64,000 nt of DNA from Annona cherimola. Its lineage: Eukaryota; Streptophyta; Magnoliopsida; Magnoliales; Annonaceae. Below, piece after piece: positions 9,139 through 20,917 of this stretch. The translations under genes were made by a program, and so were the position numbers. Location: NCBI GenBank assembly GCA_030490835.1, contig CM059975.1, positions 4,987,579 through 5,051,578 on the forward strand, read 5' to 3'. A model generated the notes under the pieces. The model made no database searches. It was not told the DNA's origin and saw only the letters and a list, made by a program, of their open reading frames with translations. The stretch's first letter is position 1; each line of letters begins with the position of its first letter.

Positions 9139-12100
9139 TCAGTTGGTTGGGATGAATATCAAATTTGAAGATGAGGTGCAGGGGTTATGGCTTCTAGGCA
9201 CATTGCCGGACTCGTGGGAGACGTTTAGAATGTCGGTATCTAACTCAGCTCCAAATGGTGTAATCACTATGGATTTGGCTAAGAGTAGTGTTTTAAATGA
9301 AGAGATGAGAAGAAAGTCACAGGGTCCGTCACAGTCAGATGTCTTAGTCATGGAAAAGAGGGGGAGGAGCAAGAGTAAAGGTCCGAAGAACAGAGACAGA
9401 AGCAAAAGCAAGTCAAACAGGTTTGCCAATGTTGAGTGTTATCACTGTGGTAAAAAGGGGCATATAAAGAAGTATTGTCGACAACTCAAAAGAGACTACA
9501 AAAATGAAAAAGGGATAGAAAAAGAAACTGATGATAGTAATGATGTTGATAGAGTTTCTGCCGTCACAGATGACTTCCTTATTGTGTATGATGATGATGT
9601 TGTCAACCTTGCATTTCATGAGACTAGTTGGGTGATTGACAGTGGTGCCTCCGTTCATGCTACATCGCGACGAGACTTCTTTACATCTTATACATCCGGA
9701 GACTTTGGGGATATTAAGATGGGTAACAATGGTGTAGCTAAAGCTGTCGGCATGGGAGATGTGTGCTTGGAAACCAACAATGGTACGATGTTGCTTTTGA
9801 AAAATGTTAAACATATTCCTGATATTCGCTTGAATTTGATTTCAGCAGGTAAACTTGATGATGAGGGGTTTTGCAACACCTTCAATGATGGTCATTGGAA
9901 GCTTACTAAAGGTTCTATGATTGTGGCTAGAGGCAAGAAGTGCTCCTCATTGTACTTCATGCAGGCAAAGGTTTCTGCTTGTATTATCAATGCAATAGAG
10001 AATGAAAGTACAACAGAGCTATGGCATAGAAGACTAGGTCACATGAGTGAGAAGGGTTTGATGGTTTTGGCTAAGAAGAATCTTCTTTCTGGATTGAAGA
10101 ATTCAACACTAAAGAAATGTGTTCATTGCTTGGCAGGGAAGCAAAACAGAGTTGCCTTTAAAACATCCCCTCCTTCAAGGAAGCCAGAAATACTTGACTT
10201 AGTATATTCTGATGTTTGTGGTCCCATGAAAGTAAAAACACTTGGTGGTGCTCTCTATTTTGTGACTTTTATAGATGATCATTCAAGGAAGTTGTGGGTC
10301 TATACCTTGAAGACAAAAGACCAAGTGTTAGATGTGTTTAAACAGTTTCAGACCTCAGTTGAGAGACAGACTGGGAAGAAGTTAAAGTGTATCAGAACTG
10401 ATAATGAAGGTGAGTATTGTGGTCCTTTTGATGAATATTGCAAACAGCTGGGTATTAGGCATCAAAGGACACCTCCGAAGACTCCTCAGTTAAATGGGCT
10501 AGCTGAGAGAATGAACAGGACACTAGTTGAAAGGGTGAGATGTTTGCTTTCACATGCACAGTTGCCAGGATCCTTTTGGGGTGAGGCTTTGAGTACCGTT
10601 GTACATGTGTTAAATCTCACACCCTGTGTTCCTTTAAATTTTGATGTTCCAGACAGAGTTTGGTCGGGAAAAGATGTATCCTACAGTCACTTGCGTGTCT
10701 TTGGATGTAAGGCCTTTGTGCATATTCCCAAAGATGAGAGGTCTAAGCTTGATGTCAAGACAAGACAGTGTGTATTCATTGGCTATGGCCAAGATGATTT
10801 TGGCTACAGGTTTTATGATCCAGTGCAGAAAAAGCTTGTAAGAAGCCGAGATGTTGTCTTTATGGAAGACCAAATCATACAAGATATTGAGAAAACAGTT
10901 AAAATAGTTTCTCAATATTATGATAATTTAATAGACTTAGATCCAGTTCCTCTGACACATGTGCCAGTACAGGTTAGAGATGAAGTTCAAGATGACCAGG
11001 ATGGTACGGTTGATGTTGATACTCATACACAGGTTGAGATTAATGATGATATTCTCGAGCAGTCGCCAGTATCAGAAGTTTCACCAAATGTTCCACTCAG
11101 GAGGTCTACTAGAGATCGTCGTCCTTCTACACGATATTCTGTTGATGAGTATGCGTTACTGACTGACGGGGGAGAGCCCGAATGTTATGCAGAAGCCATA
11201 GAAGATGAACATAAGAAGGAGTGGGTTGAAGCCATGCAAGATGAGATGAAGTCACTGCATGAAAATCATACATTTGAGTTGGTAAAGTTACCTATGGGCA
11301 AAAGAGCTTTGAAGAACAAGTGGGTATACAGAGTGAAGCTAGAACAACATACCACACAACCTCGATACAAAGCAAGATTGGTCGTCAAGGGATTCAATCA
11401 AAAGAAAGGTATTGATTTTGATGAGATTTTTTCTCCGGTTGTTAAAATGTCTTCTATTCGTGTGGTTTTGGGTCTAGCTGCTAGTCTTGATTTGGAGATT
11501 GAACAGATGGATGTAAAGACTGCTTTTTTCCATGGTGAATTAGACAAGGAAATTTATATGGAGCAGCCAGAGGGTTTCGTGGAAAAAGGAAAAGAGGATT
11601 ATGTGTGTAAGCTGAGGAAAAGCCTTTATGGTTTGAAGCAAGCACCAAGACAATGGTATAAGAAGTTTGAGTCAGTTATGGGGAAATATGGCTACCGAAA
11701 AACAACTTCTGATCATTGTGTCTTTGTGCAGAAATTCTCTGATGATGATTTTATTATACTATTGCTTTATGTCGATGATATGTTGATTATTGGCAGAAAT
11801 TCTTTGAGGATTGACAGGTTGAAGATGCAGCTAAGTAAAGTTTTTGCTATGAAGGATTTAGGGCCAGCAAAACAAATTCTTGGCATAAGCATTCATCGTG
11901 AGAGGAATGCCAAGAAGTTATATCTGTCACAAGAGAAGTACATTGAGAAAGTACTTCAGAGGTTCAACATGGACAGAGCTAAAGCGGTTAACTCTCCTCT
12001 TGCCACCCACTTTAAGCTAAACATCGAGCAGTGTCCCTCTACAGACATAGAGAAGAAGGACATGGAAAGGGTTCCATATGCTTCAGCTGTAGGAAGTTTG

Positions 12101-12739
12101 ATGTATGCAATGGTATGTACAAGGCCATACATAGCTTATGCAGTTGGTATTGTTAGCCGGTTTTTGTCCAATCCTGGGAGAGAGCATTGGAATGCAGTTA
12201 AGTGGATTATGAGATATCTACGAGGTACTTCCAGTTTGAGACTTTGCTTTGGCAATGAGAAACCATTACTAGTTGGCTACACGGATGCAGATATGGCAGG
12301 AGATGTGGACACTCGTAAGTCTACCTCTGGTTCCTTGATTACTTTTGCAGGGGGAGCTGTAGCTTGGCAATCAAGGCTACAGAAATGCGTTGCACTTTCT
12401 ACAACCGAAGCGGAATTCATTGCAGCAACTGAAGCATGTAAAGAGTTGTTGTGGATGAAGAGGTTTCTACATGAGCTCGGTTTCAAGCAACAAAGATATA
12501 TCGTATTTTGCGATAGTCAAAGTGCAATTCACCTTGGTAAGAATTCTTCTTTTCATGCAAGATCAAAGCATATTGATGTGAGGTATCATTGGATAAGAGA
12601 AGCTATTAATGACAAGTTGTTTGAACTTGAGAAAATCCATACCGATTATAATGGCTCTGATATGTTGACGAAGGCTCTACCAAGGGAGAAGCTTGAAGTT
12701 TGTCGTTTAATTGTTGGGATGGCGAATCCCTTCATGTAG
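9041..12739 (+). CDS. Copia gag (rest) and pol: protease, integrase, RT, RNase H
   Basis: Open without interruption from the shift point to the stop at 12737-12739. In order it encodes the remaining Gag, a zinc knuckle [14 protein letters not shown] near 9437, a retropepsin active site (WVIDSGAS near 9630), the pre-integrase motif LWHRRLGHM, an integrase core with YSDVCGP and RTDNEGEY and the glutamate in [11 protein letters not shown], a reverse transcriptase with YVDDMLI near 11770, and an RNase H with [10 protein letters not shown] and STTEAEF. The order integrase before RT identifies Ty1/copia. All catalytic motifs appear intact. The open frame itself extends back to 8969, but that part is out of the Gag frame. 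Only the upstream single-base shift separates it from the Gag start. Confidence 0.93.
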   Translation, partial: NNKLFLIKKLMGLKYRDGTPLSDHLNAYQGILNQLVGMNIKFEDEVQGLWLLGTLPDSWETFRMSVSNSAPNGVITMDLAKSSVLNEEMRRKSQGPSQSDVLVMEKRGRSKSKGPKNRDRSKSKSNRFANVECYHCGKKGHIKKYCRQLKRDYKNEKGIEKETDDSNDVDRVSAVTDDFLIVYDDDVVNLAFHETSWVIDSGASVHATSRRDFFTSYTSGDFGDIKMGNNGVAKAVGMGDVCLETNNGTMLLLKNVKHIPDIRLNLISAGKLDDEGFCNTFNDGHWKLTKGSMIVARGKKCSSLYFMQAKVSACIINAIENESTTELWHRRLGHMSEKGLMVLAKKNLLSGLKNSTLKKCVHCLAGKQNRVAFKTSPPSRKPEILDLVYSDVCGPMKVKTLGGALYFVTFIDDHSRKLWVYTLKTKDQVLDVFKQFQTSVERQTGKKLKCIRTDNEGEYCGPFDEYCKQLGIRHQRTPPKTPQLNGLAERMNRTLVERVRCLLSHAQLPGSFWGEALSTVVHVLNLTPCVPLNFDVPDRVWSGKDVSYSHLRVFGCKAFVHIPKDERSKLDVKTRQCVFIGYGQDDFGYRFYDPVQKKLVRSRDVVFMEDQIIQDIEKTVKIVSQYYDNLIDLDPVPLTHVPVQVRDEVQDDQDGTVDVDTHTQVEINDDILEQSPVSEVSPNVPLRRSTRDRRPSTRYSVDEYALLTDGGEPECYAEAIEDEHKKEWVEAMQDEMKSLHENHTFELVKLPMGKRALKNKWVYRVKLEQHTTQPRYKARLVVKGFNQKKGIDFDEIFSPVVKMSSIRVVLGLAASLDLEIEQMDVKTAFFHGELDKEIYMEQPEGFVEKGKEDYVCKLRKSLYGLKQAPRQWYKKFESVMGKYGYRKTTSDHCVFVQKFSDDDFIILLLYVDDMLIIGRNSLRIDRLKMQLSKVFAMKDLGPAKQILGISIHRERNAKKLYLSQEKYIEKVLQRFNMDRAKAVNSPLATHFKLNIEQCPSTDIEKKDMERVPYASAVGSLMYAMVCTRPYIAYAVGIVSRFLSNPGREHWNAVKWIMRYLRGTSSLRLCFGNEKPLLVGYTDADMAGDVDTRKSTSGSLITFAGGAVAWQSRLQKCVALSTTEAEFIAATEACKELLWMKRFLHELGFKQQRYIVFCDSQSAIHLGKNSSFHARSKHIDVRYHWIREAINDKLFELEKIHTDYNGSDMLTKALPREKLEVCRLIVGMANPFM

Positions 12740-12740
12740 T

Positions 12741-12755
12741 CGGAAGGGGAAGATT
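12741..12755 (+). promoter_or_regulatory. Copia polypurine tract
   Basis: cggaaggggaagatt lies directly before the 3' LTR and after the pol stop; it is the expected plus-strand primer. Confidence 0.75.
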
Positions 12756-13388
12756 TATTAGGTGGGTTCCTCCCACATGAAGTCAAAGTGGGGGCCCCAC
12801 CACTTTTGGCTTATGTGGAATTTCCTCACCTGCCATTTCGTCTCATCCTCTTGCTTTCGGCGCGGGAGGAGAAAAGGGGTGAGAGAGAGAGAGATTATAA
12901 AAATCTCTTCTCCTCTCAGCAGCGACATTCGTTCGTCGTCAGAGAGAGTTTTTTCTCTCCGTTTTCGGTTTTCAGAGAAGCAGCAGCAGCAGCTCCGACG
13001 GACGGAGGAGGATTTTATCCTCAAATGCTCAAGGTTTCTACGGCAGTTATCTCTTCCGGCCATTAAGAGAGAAAATTCTGCCGTCATCTCAGATTTGGTG
13101 AGATCTATCCTAGTTATTTCCTGTATTGAAATCCATCCTTATTGTGATGATGAAATCCTCTAGTTTTGACTAGAGAAGACATTGCGTTGTAATCCCATTA
13201 TTCTATAGTGGAAGATTTACCTGGACTGGGTCCCGTGGTTTTTTCCCTTTGGTAAAGAGGGGTTTTCCACGTAAAATTGTGGTGTGTTTTTCCGTAGTTT
13301 GATTGTTTATCATTTGCAATATTTATTGTCTGTGATTAATTATTCCTGTTTAATCCACACAAAAAGGGGATAGGCTAAAATCCCAACA
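12756..13388 (+). repeat. Copia 3' LTR
   Basis: 633 bp, two substitutions from the 5' LTR. Its TATA box at 12896-12902 is in the sense direction of the downstream RLK2 half. Confidence 0.95.
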
Positions 13389-13393
13389 GTATT

Positions 13394-15186
13394 CTGTTCA
13401 GATTGAAGAAGATGGAACGAATAGATACTTCATGCTGTGGAATGAATCTCGCAGATACTGGAATACAGACATCTGGGACGGAAGTCAATTTGGGGTTCAA
13501 GACGATGGTCGTTTCAAAGCGCTGGGCTACGTACTCTACACATTCAACTACACCTACATCACAAACGAGAACGAGAATGTTGGGATCTATGCTTATAAAG
13601 ATAATTCCATGATTGCGCGGATGTTGATGGAATCATCAGGACAGTTCAAGCATTGGATTTGGTCCAAGGAAGCCAAAATATGGGATTTGGCTATTTCCTT
13701 GCCCGGAGATCAATGCGAGGTTTTTAACCTCTGCGGTTCTTTTGGGGTTTGTAATGAGAACAGCTCTGCTACTTGTACATGTTTGCCCGGCTTTCGCCCA
13801 CTCTCTTCTAAAGATTGGGACAAGGGTGACTGGAGCGGCGGGTGTGTGAGAGAAGTTGAACTCTCGTGCAGTGCTTATGGCTCTGTTGGAAGAAGCCAAC
13901 AAGAGTTCATCATCGTTCCCGGTGTCCAATTGCCTTCAGATCCAAAGTTTCTGTTGCACAAAGGAGCCGAAGAATGCCAAATTACGTGCCTTGATGATTG
14001 TTCCTGCAATGCTTATGCCTATAACATCAGTGGATGCTATCAATGGACTGGAGATCTGTCGAATCTTCGGCAACTGTACAGAACGGATGCTAGTGGAGAT
14101 CTATTTCTCCGCATACAGATCAAAGCTGATAAAGGAGGTCTGACTAAAATTCTTGTGGCTTGTAGTATTACCATTGCGGTTGTGTTTCCCCTTCTTATTT
14201 TGGGGTTGTATTGTTGGCGGCGGAGGAAACAGCAATTCGAAGCATATGGGGTGTTTCCAGGTTCTCTGGTCCCATACAGATACAGCGACCTGCGGACAAT
14301 TACCCAAGATTTCAAGGAGAAATTGGGCGGAGGAAGCTTCGGTTCTGTTTTCAAAGGGACTTTGGCTGATTTATCTTTGGTAGCTGTGAAGAAGCTTGAA
14401 GGCGTTCGACAAGGGGAGAAGCAATTCCGCTCAGAAGTCAGCACCATTGGCATGATTCAGCACGTTAATCTGGTCCGTCTCCGTGGCTTCTGCTCCGAAG
14501 GCAGCCAAAGGCTGCTGGTGTATGATTTCATGCCAAATGGCTCTTTAGACACACATCTGTTTGGAAGCAATTCTAGAGTCCTAGATTGGGAAAAGCGCTT
14601 TCGAATTGCCCTTGAGATTGCCAAAGGTTTGGCTTACCTTCATGACCAATGTAGAGAGCGCATTGTGCATTGTGACATTAAGCCAGAGAACATACTCCTG
14701 GACGCTAACTTTTGTGCCAAGGTGGCAGATTTCGGCATGGCAAAGCTTGTTGGCAGGGAATACAGCAGAGTGCTGACGACCATGAGAGGAACCATAGGCT
14801 ATCTTGCTCCTGAATGGATCCAAGGTTTGGCAATAACTGCAAAAGCAGATGTTTACAGCTACGGAATGACGCTGTTTGAGATTGTATCAGGGAGGAGAAA
14901 CACAAGAAGATCCGAGATTGCAAATGGAGGTTACTTCCCTTTTTGGGCAGCTGGCAGGATCAGGGAAGATGATGCCATGAGCTTACTAGACCCAAGACTG
15001 GAAGGAAATGCTGACGTTGAAGAGGTGAACAGAGTCTGTCGAGTGGCTTGCTGGTGTATTCAAGAGGTTGAAGGATGTCGACCTTCAATGGGTGAAGTTG
15101 TTAATATTCTGGAGGGTGTGGCTGAGGTGAACGTGCCACCAATTCCAAAATTTCTTCAGATTCTTCTAGACATTGAGGAAGAATAA
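13394..15186 (+). CDS. RLK2, 3' part: S-locus, PAN, transmembrane and kinase domains
   Basis: This continues RLK2 directly after the second GTATT. Counting one target duplication, the two parts (586 + 1,793 nt) add to an exact frame of 792 residues plus stop, close to the 788 of RLK5. It encodes an S-locus glycoprotein domain (NGS-rich, WDGSQFG), the Cys-rich CEVFNLCGSFGVC segment, a PAN domain (CLDDCSCNAYAYN), one transmembrane helix near 14150-14215 and a kinase with GGGSFGSV, AVKKLE, HCDIKPEN, DFG and APEW. The HCD loop makes it a non-RD kinase. No other lesion was seen, so the gene was apparently intact until the copia insertion. An internal ATG at 13432 could start a 584-residue product without signal peptide. 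No intron is needed. Confidence 0.9.
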
Positions 15187-15203
15187 AATCTGATGCGACA
15201 CTT

Positions 15204-15331
15204 TTTTTTTTTTTTTGATGAAAAGGATATCCTCTGTGCTTACTTCCTCTCAAACTGAGAGAAGAAAAGGACAACGGAATCCAACAAATTCATTTCTAAA
15301 AAAAATATCTGTACAAAGTTTTTCAAAAAAT
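15204..15331 (-). mobile_element. Short SINE-like retroposon in the RLK2 3' UTR
   Basis: A 128-bp insertion is flanked by a perfect 16-bp duplication atctgatgcgacactt (15188-15203 and 15332-15347). It begins with an oligo-T run on the + strand, so it is an oligo(A)-tailed retroposon in minus orientation, likely 5'-truncated. The duplication starts two bases after the RLK2 stop codon. The tail-adjacent sequence (tttgatga) resembles the scar at 22594-22609. Confidence 0.8.
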
Positions 15332-15347
15332 ATCTGATGCGACACTT

Positions 15348-16942
15348 AGGGCAGATTGTTAGGAGCCATATCTCTATCTTTCGGTCATGGGCAGGCAGTT
15401 GTTTGGCTTTGTTTTGTTCTAAGACCTCTGGCCCTTCCTATAAGGACGTCGTTCTCGTTTGCATTGTTTCTTAACTTGGTATTTGTTGCATCTTCCCAGG
15501 AAAATCTAAGAGGGAAAAAAAATGAAATTCCATTTACAATATTAGTGTAATTTTTAATTTTCCTCAGGCGAGTATATTTTAATACTACCAATTAAATACT
15601 GCAGGCTCATTCTATGTAACCGCCCGAATGGCCTATATTGCGGGCAAAATACAGGCGGCCGAAATTTTTTTAAATTTTTTAGATACACATGCGGGGCTCC
15701 GCTTAGATTTTGTTCCTGTAAAATTTAGTAATTTTTTGAATTATTTGATATGTTATTTTAATTTTTGAAAATAGCAAAAAAAGGGCATGGGCGCATACTT
15801 AATATTGGAGCTGATTTTTTTGATTAGTTTAGCCTTAAACGGAGATTACTTGTCCCTATTGTACCGCTAAATCGACAATTCCTTTTTTGACTTTTAAAAT
15901 GAGAATAGGCTCGTGAAATGCTCCGGATAAACCTGCCTACGTCATCTTGTGATCTCGAAGTACTTGGGCTTGCTAGCCATCAAGCCCCACAATGCCATTA
16001 ATACACACTTACACTACGATAAATGTGGTTGAATATGGTTCAAGCCCCACCTGCACATGCAAAAAATGCAATTGGCCGACGAAAATGAATGCTCGACTGG
16101 CATGCCATGCATTCTTGTAAGTCAATGGTCAAACGAGGACCTTTTCCAACACTTGCAGGAGACCTCGGCTTTTCCACCAACAGTCGTGGGAAACATGTCT
16201 TTTTTGGAGGTAGGCGCTGACCGATGTTGGCCCAAACCACACCCGCTTCTCTGGCTCAATCCTGATTTGATGGCTGCGATTCGATGGTTAGATCCGTCCG
16301 ACGGTCAGATTTGGTCTTCACGCTATTGATGCCAGTGAAATTCCGGACCCTTGGTGACGTTTGGGAACGTAGAATGGGAAAAAAATTATGATACAGGATG
16401 GTAGTAAAATATATATAGAGAGAGAGAATTGTGTTATTAATAGAAAATGATAAGGATAAATTTAAAATAAATAAATTTGATGAAAAATAATTAAAATATA
16501 GGGAGTAAAAGTAGAAAAATATAATTATTATTTGACGAAGGAACGATCTTAAAATCCATGTCTCATGCCATCCCATGTATTCCTGCACTTACCAAATGCT
16601 AAACAATGCCTCTTTCGTTCTTCATAATTTCAGATATAAAAGGGAAATTCATGGTATGAGAATAAACACTTTTAAAAAATAAAAATAGTAAACCTAATTA
16701 AATCCTATGAATATATCATTAAAAGGATAATGAACGAAGTAAATTTCCTATACAAATCTTTGAGTCCCTGATCTATCCTTTCATTGTACTGAAATCAATA
16801 TGATGGGTGCAACATCAAAACCGAAATTAGCTGCCGGGCTATGACAGCCACATTAATAGTTCAGGATCTTCGTACAATGACCTCGATATATGAGCCTAAG
16901 GTTACATTGGTAATTGGCAGATGAAGCATTGGGCGTGGTAAA
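15348..16942. other. Intergenic DNA downstream of RLK2
   Basis: No gene is supported. About 15350-15545 may be the rest of the RLK2 3' flank. About 16358-16530 is AT-rich and resembles the Tourist-like MITE family without clear ends. The segment 15900-16340 is of mixed composition with no recognised homology. Confidence 0.4.
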
Positions 16943-17327
16943 GGGATCCTTATTGCATGCGCCCGGGAGTGCTGCATGCTCCCGGGCGCATACACTTATT
17001 TTTTTTATTTTTTTTATAAAACTGTTAATATAAGTATATTTAACATTTGTATAAATTTTCACCATTTTTGGAGTATTTTAGATATTTATTTTTTATTTTT
17101 GAAAATCAATGACATTTTAGGTTATTTAAAATTACCTAAAATGTCACTAACTTTCAAAAATTAAAAATAAATATTTAAAATACTCCAAAAATGGTAAAAA
17201 TTTATACACATATTAAATACAGAAAGATTAACAATATTGTAAAAAAACTTTGAAAATTTTTTTTTAAAAATGGGTGTATGTGCCCGGGAGCATGCAGCAC
17301 GCTCCCGGGCACATGCGATAAGGACCC
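16943..17327. mobile_element. Foldback MITE with palindromic CCCGGG ends
   Basis: A 385-bp element whose two halves are nearly complementary along their length, so it can fold into one long hairpin. Each end also contains its own short hairpin: gcgcccgggag and its complement flank a tgctgcatg loop at the left end, with a similar structure at 17280-17312. It is flanked by gtggtaaa (16935-16942) and gtagtaaa (17328-17335), a probable 8-bp duplication with one mismatch, as in hAT elements. Core relatives lie at 18135-18470, 30232-30560 and 62343-62720. Confidence 0.65.
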
Positions 17328-18134
17328 GTAGTAAAGTCGATATAAATAAGTTAATTATTTAAAAAATAATTAGTATACACAAGTAAGAATGAAAAATAAG
17401 ATATTTGGGTAATTAATATGTTAAAATTTGACAAGGGACTACCAATTAAGAGTCCTAAGTAGTTCATGCACTCCTCTTTATTTTTTGCATCTTAAGGATT
17501 AATGATTAATAGAAAATTTAGTCTATTAATAATAACTAACATTATTTGTTTAATTCAAAAATAAGTTTTATCTAGATCAAAGATTTACATGACTACATTT
17601 GGCTAAAAATATATTCATGTGTGAGTTATAAAATTGCTTAAATTTATTCATATATGCATTAAAATGTTATAATATGTTACATAATTATTTATCCACGTAG
17701 CAATGACATGTTAGATGTTGAAAATATAATTTTAAAATTAAAATTTAGCATCAAATATTATTTAAATTTGGCAACAAATAAATTACCTTTTAACTATAGA
17801 TAGTAATAATTTTTTGATTGATATTTGTATAATCTGGCATTTGATATTATAATCAAGCTTATTCATCAGGAAGACAATAAGCTCTCGTCTAGTTTTAGGG
17901 GAGAAAATAAGCTCTTATCTATTCTTAAGAAAGCAAAAAAAAACTCCCACTTTATTTTTCATGGGAAACCAAACTCCCACAATAATTTTTTTAAGTTGAA
18001 CACACGACCTCATGGTATTTGGGCCTTGGTTAGGGGATAGTAACAAAATTCGACTCCAAAGAAAATATGCAGTGTCAGAAATATTTTACCAATCAATTAA
18101 AAAAAGAGAAAATTTGACGAGCCAGATGAACTTT
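17328..18134. other. AT-rich intergenic DNA
   Basis: No gene is seen. About 17610-17750 is a copy of the dispersed AT-rich family (tatattcatgtgtgagttat and aattatttatccacgtagc). Confidence 0.4.
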
Positions 18135-18470
18135 GCTTCGGTGCACTCAGGTGCAAACATTTTTCTATATTTTTTTGAAATTTTTTTAATACAAGTGTTG
18201 ATCAAGGTTTATTTATCATGTATATCAAATTTTTACCATTTTTAGATATTTAAATATTTTTAAAATTTTTTAAAATTAGTGGTAGTTTCGTAATTCACAA
18301 ATTATGAAACTACCACTGATTTTAAAAAATTTAAAAAATCTTAAAATTTTCAAAATTGGTAAAAATCGATGTACATGTTAAATACACCTAAATTAACGGT
18401 TATATAAAAATTTTCAAAAAAAAAAAAAAAGTTAAATACACCCAGTGCATTGAAGCTAAGTGCACAAAAA
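18135..18470. repeat. Foldback MITE relative
   Basis: An inverted-repeat element of about 335 bp with the same core as 16943-17327 (a tttttaccatttttagatat block and its complement) around the centre gtagtttcgtaattcac. Its ends carry gtgcactcaggtgca and gtgcattgaagctaagtgca instead of CCCGGG hairpins. Confidence 0.55.
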
Positions 18471-19107
18471 ATGTCCCAAATATGACAATAAAGTCAAGAT
18501 TAAGTATAAAAGAAAGGGCAACAATATATATAAGTGATAAGGTGAATAATTATAAAAAAGAAATATATGTTTATGAACAAATGACAATGTAAAAAAAAGG
18601 TTTACAGTTGGAAATATTTAGAATAGCTAATTAAAATATTGACATTGAAATGAAATATGTTTCAGGGTCCCTCCACTCTTCCAAATTATAAGTTGCAATA
18701 TTAGGATCTATTCTCCAAAGGAGTAATAATTCATTAGTTACCCTAGACATGAGACTACATGCTTACCCTTTGTCTTTATTTTAAGATATTTTTTTAAAAA
18801 TTTAAACCATTTAGCATATTCAACCATGCATTTATTTATAACCCTTAAAACTATATGCATTGGAAACTTTATATATTATGTTTATACATTTTTCAAAAGT
18901 TACTGATTATTATTTATTTAATATCAAAAGATATTATATTTTATAAGATGTAAGTTTTTAAAGAAAATTATTGTTGTTAATGATAAAGTAAATTAAATAT
19001 GATAAACAATTAAATTTTAAAATATATTTTTTAAAATCAAACGAATCCTTCATGCTTAAGTGAGTGCTGAATCATACTCTAGTCGAAGACAACCTTTTGC
19101 ATTTCAA
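18471..19107. other. AT-rich intergenic DNA
   Basis: Nothing recognisable apart from AT-rich sequence. Confidence 0.35.
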
Positions 19108-19510
19108 GTGTGTTTGGGAAATGATGAAATTTTTAATAAAAAAATTTTAGCGGAAAAGTTTTTGAAATGAAATAAAATAATATGATATGATAGAGGTATG
19201 GTTGGGAAGTAAAAAGAATAAAATTAAAATAGATAAGTTAGTTGAATAGGTAGTTTGTATATAATAATTGAAAAGTATGATAGTTGTATAGGAAAATATA
19301 AAGAAAGAATTAAAAATAAGATAATTATGAAGAGAAAAATATTTTCTATTAAAAAGTTTTGATTTGAAAAGTTTTATACATAAGTATATTTGGGAAGTGA
19401 TAAACTTTTGAATGAAAAATTTTTAGTATAAAAGTTTTTGAAATAAGATAAAACAATGTGATATGATAGAAACAATAATGATGAGTAAAGAAAATAAGTT
19501 AAAATAGATA
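19108..19510 (+). repeat. Tourist-like MITE family, partly duplicated
   Basis: Starts gtgtgtttgggaaatgatg and shares the markers gatatgatag and aaaatagataagttag with 53904-54184. The 5' part is repeated again from about 19388 (tttgggaagtgataaac), giving about 1.5 copies. It abuts the broken 3' end of RLK3. Confidence 0.5.
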
Positions 19511-20349
19511 TATTAATTTATGGATTGTTGCGTAGATCGAAAAATGGAGAAGTTGCCTGGAGTGGGACCAAGGAACCAGTAGTTGTACTCGATACACGAA
19601 CCTGAAATCTTCTTTACAATCTCTAAATCAATGCCAAAATAGTGACAAAAGAGGCAACACGGCCGATACGACAACTTACAATGATTAAAACAAGCTTTGC
19701 CTTTTCTATTGTATTGCAATCTGTTAAAAGACAAACATAAATATCTCCTCCAATAACGTCACTACCAAATAGCTTCTGTAGATCCAGAAGATCTTTGTTA
19801 CATATAAAACACCCACTAGCATGATAGGAATAAGCAGTGCAAGTGCAATCATCCAAGCATCGTGCCTCGCATTCTCCGACTCCCTTGGCGATTGAAGATT
19901 TTGAATTTAAAGGTAGCTTCATGTTATGGATCCTTTGAAACACTACTCTTTCTTCATTTTTGGACTCATTACCAACACATCTTAAATCATTATCCCTCCG
20001 ACAACCATGACTCTAGTCACCCATTCCCGAATTACTCTGGGACAGCCGCCAAAAACCCTGCAAACATGTACACATTGTCGACCTATCTGCTTTACAGACC
20101 CCAAAAGGACCACAAACAGCATAAACATCGCATATGTTAGGCGGATTTGACAGATAGATATTCGAGTTCTATGTGCTATTTGCCCATATCCAATTGTTAA
20201 ACTAGCCTGATATCTCCATTATGAATCTTATTATGTATCCATCTAGCGCATAATAAATGAAGTAATTCTCTTTGTCATTTGTAACATACCTGTGGGAGGT
20301 ATATCGAATTGGTAGATTTGTTATTGCTTCTGGCATTTCAGGGATGGCA

Positions 20350-20686
20350 TTTGTAACATACCTTATAGTGTCCTTTTCTTTAATTTTTTTAAAAAATCTA
20401 AGTCGTGAATTATATCTTCTTGATAAATGTCTACACAATGCATTATTTAGATCAAAAAATTCAAATTTTCTATTTTAAAATTCATGATAATACAGATTAA
20501 CTTTTTGTGCTTTTGTATTTAAGTATTATAATTTCGTTTACCTAATTTGAGATTGAGAATAAAGTTTAAAAATATATTTGAATTTTTATGTGACAAAATG
20601 TGGCAGAAATTATTCTTAAACATACAAAAATTTAAAAAATAAATGTGAAGTTTGCCTCCATTGACCATAGGTCCTGGATCGCTACT
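20350..20686. repeat. AT-rich insertion/replacement in RLK3
   Basis: Replaces lectin/S-locus coding DNA present in RLK4. Its right half (20485-20686) matches 32108-32320: both share tgataataca-attaactttt and end near a gtcNtggatcg motif. A short duplicated piece, catttgtaacatacct, occurs at about 20277 and again at 20348. Confidence 0.5.
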
Positions 20687-20917
20687 GGGTACTTTGGAGT
20701 TGTTGAGGAGGACAAGATTTCCATCTTCTGAAATTTTCAGTTGTAAGGAAGTATCAGGAAGTGATGTTTCTCTGTTGGCTAACCAAATAACTGTATGCTT
20801 TGAGATTTTCTTGTACCAAATGCCGATATAATAATTTCTGGATTTGCCTGGGCTGAAAAAACTGAGTTCAAAGTTGCCACCTTTGGATATGATTGTGTGA
20901 TTCTCAAAGAGCGGATG

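Larger units (their letters stand above)
7990..13388 (+). mobile_element. Young Ty1/copia LTR retrotransposon inserted in RLK2
   Basis: The 5,399-bp element has direct LTRs at 7990-8622 and 12756-13388 and a perfect 5-bp target duplication GTATT at 7985-7989 and 13389-13393. Its termini are TATTAGG...CCCAACA, so the usual TG start is TA in both LTRs. By eye the two 633-bp LTRs differ at only two positions (G/A in the atcctNgtt motif and C/T in the ggttttt run), so the insertion is recent. A primer site, gag, protease, integrase, reverse transcriptase and RNase H follow in copia order. The RNase H-type end and the Gag resemble the Tnt1/Tork group, but lineage assignment needs a tree. One extra base in gag and a duplicated primer site are the only defects noticed. 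Confidence 0.97.
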
